Source: Paenibacillus sp. MAEPY2 (GTDB lineage: Bacteria; Bacillota; Bacilli; Paenibacillales; Paenibacillaceae). From it: 64,000 nt of DNA. The notes under the pieces are model-generated. The model searched no databases and was not told the origin of the DNA. It saw nothing but the letters and a program-made list of their open reading frames with translations. The DNA is taken from contig NZ_AWUK01000012.1 in NCBI RefSeq assembly GCF_000499205.1, positions 1 to 64,000 on the forward strand, in the 5' to 3' direction. This document shows, piece by piece, positions 63,460 to 64,000 of this stretch. The first letter of the stretch is position 1. Every line of letters begins with the position of its first letter. The position numbers were made by a program, and so were the translations under genes.

Positions 63460-64000
63460 ATGAGTACATATGTGATTGGGATGGATGGCGGGGGAAGCCA
63501 TATACGTGTAGCATTGGCCGATGAGCACGGAAGGGTACTGTCATACGTGCAAAAGGGTGGTTGCAACCGTTATCATGATGCCAATGCAGAGCAGCATGTA
63601 TTGGACGGCATCGCTGAAGCCATTGCCGGAGCCGGGTTAGAAGTAGGACAGATTGCTTCCATTCAGGCGGGGATGGCAGGGCTGGATCGGCCTGAAGATA
63701 CGGTCTGGGCTGAAGCATTGCTCGCCCAAACCGGTATCCTGGGCATAATCAGCGCGGTAAATGACACGCAAATTGCACATACGGCAGCCTTTGGTGGTGA
63801 GCTGGGCATTGTAGCTATTGGAGGCACGGGCTCTCTGATCCTGGGTAAAACGGAACAGGGGACCTGGCTTCGCAATGATCAGTTTGGCCACTATGCGCCA
63901 ACAGCAGCACGCTTTTTGGCTTATGACGCGGTGCATTCGATCCTTGCTGGTCGTTATGGGCGCCAGGATCAGCCCTTAATTGAGCAGATATTAACCTATT
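63460..64000 (+). CDS. BadF/NagK-type sugar kinase, partial (cut by window end)
   Basis: The first 180 residues of an ASKHA-fold kinase of the BadF/BadG/BcrA/BcrD group, which includes N-acetylglucosamine kinases. The opening YVIGMDGGGSHIRVALAD is the phosphate-1 motif, AGMAGLDRP follows, and VNDTQIAHTAA and IVAIGGTGSL are the connect and phosphate-2 regions. The ATG at 63460 follows GGGGGATAA. The gene runs past the window, so the full length and substrate are unknown. Confidence 0.87.
   Translation, partial: MSTYVIGMDGGGSHIRVALADEHGRVLSYVQKGGCNRYHDANAEQHVLDGIAEAIAGAGLEVGQIASIQAGMAGLDRPEDTVWAEALLAQTGILGIISAVNDTQIAHTAAFGGELGIVAIGGTGSLILGKTEQGTWLRNDQFGHYAPTAARFLAYDAVHSILAGRYGRQDQPLIEQILTY

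Noticed and set aside
1..64000. CRISPR array, tRNA or rRNA gene, insertion sequence
   Set aside because: No regularly spaced repeats, tRNA-like cloverleaf, rRNA stretch or transposase-like protein was seen on either strand.

Overview
The window looks like chromosomal DNA of an endospore-forming member of the Firmicutes, most probably Paenibacillus or a close relative. The reasons are AGGAGG-type ribosome binding sites with frequent GTG and TTG starts, a complete spore-germinant receptor operon, two YesM/YesN-type two-component systems each next to LplB/LplC-type sugar permeases and a lipoprotein binding protein, and many plant-polysaccharide enzymes. The genus is inferred, not proven. I see no rRNA, tRNA, CRISPR array, insertion sequence or prophage.

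Layout. 1-5.5 kb: an EmrAB-like efflux pair on the minus strand, three small conserved genes (membrane-anchored hypothetical, YwbE, DUF4269) and a large ion-transporter-type permease. 5.8-13.0 kb: carbohydrate uptake locus 1 (sensor kinase, AraC-type response regulator, two permeases, binding lipoprotein; no hydrolase, so substrate unknown). 14.2-24.8 kb: locus 2, the same regulator/transporter set plus a GH53 endo-galactanase without signal peptide and a GH42 beta-galactosidase, together a galactan / galacto-oligosaccharide pathway. Neither transporter has its own ATPase, so a shared MsmX-type ATPase elsewhere is expected. 25-33.9 kb: housekeeping genes (ACT-domain malic enzyme with HD phosphohydrolase, aromatic-acid-exporter family protein, PPOX-family protein, HelD RNA polymerase recycling ATPase, adenine deaminase). 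34.3-42.9 kb: a secreted TIM-barrel protein, then an alpha-xyloside locus: divergent AraC regulator, GH31 alpha-xylosidase, an aminoglycoside-phosphotransferase-fold kinase and a GH3 glycosidase with an insert and a CBM6-like tail.

43-47 kb: two MFS exporters (one with a MarR regulator) and a FucU/RbsD-type mutarotase. 47-51 kb: minus-strand germinant receptor operon in the order A-C-D-B, with a good forespore (sigma-G) promoter candidate. 51-52.4 kb: a GNAT acetyltransferase and a TraX-family membrane protein. 52.5-58 kb: a chemoreceptor gene followed by a single-module NRPS-like enzyme (partial C, A, PCP, reductase), the only specialised-metabolism gene here. 58.6-64 kb: ribose-5-phosphate isomerase, GNAT and MarR genes, an orphan receiver protein, an alpha/beta hydrolase, a zinc-ribbon membrane protein, a methyltransferase, and the start of a BadF/NagK-type sugar kinase cut by the window end.

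The best unexplained signals are an ~80-base element present three times, each time just downstream of a gene and in that gene's orientation; the lone adenylation-reductase enzyme linked to a chemoreceptor; and two interleaved perfect stems (possible pseudoknot or switch) in front of the last gene.
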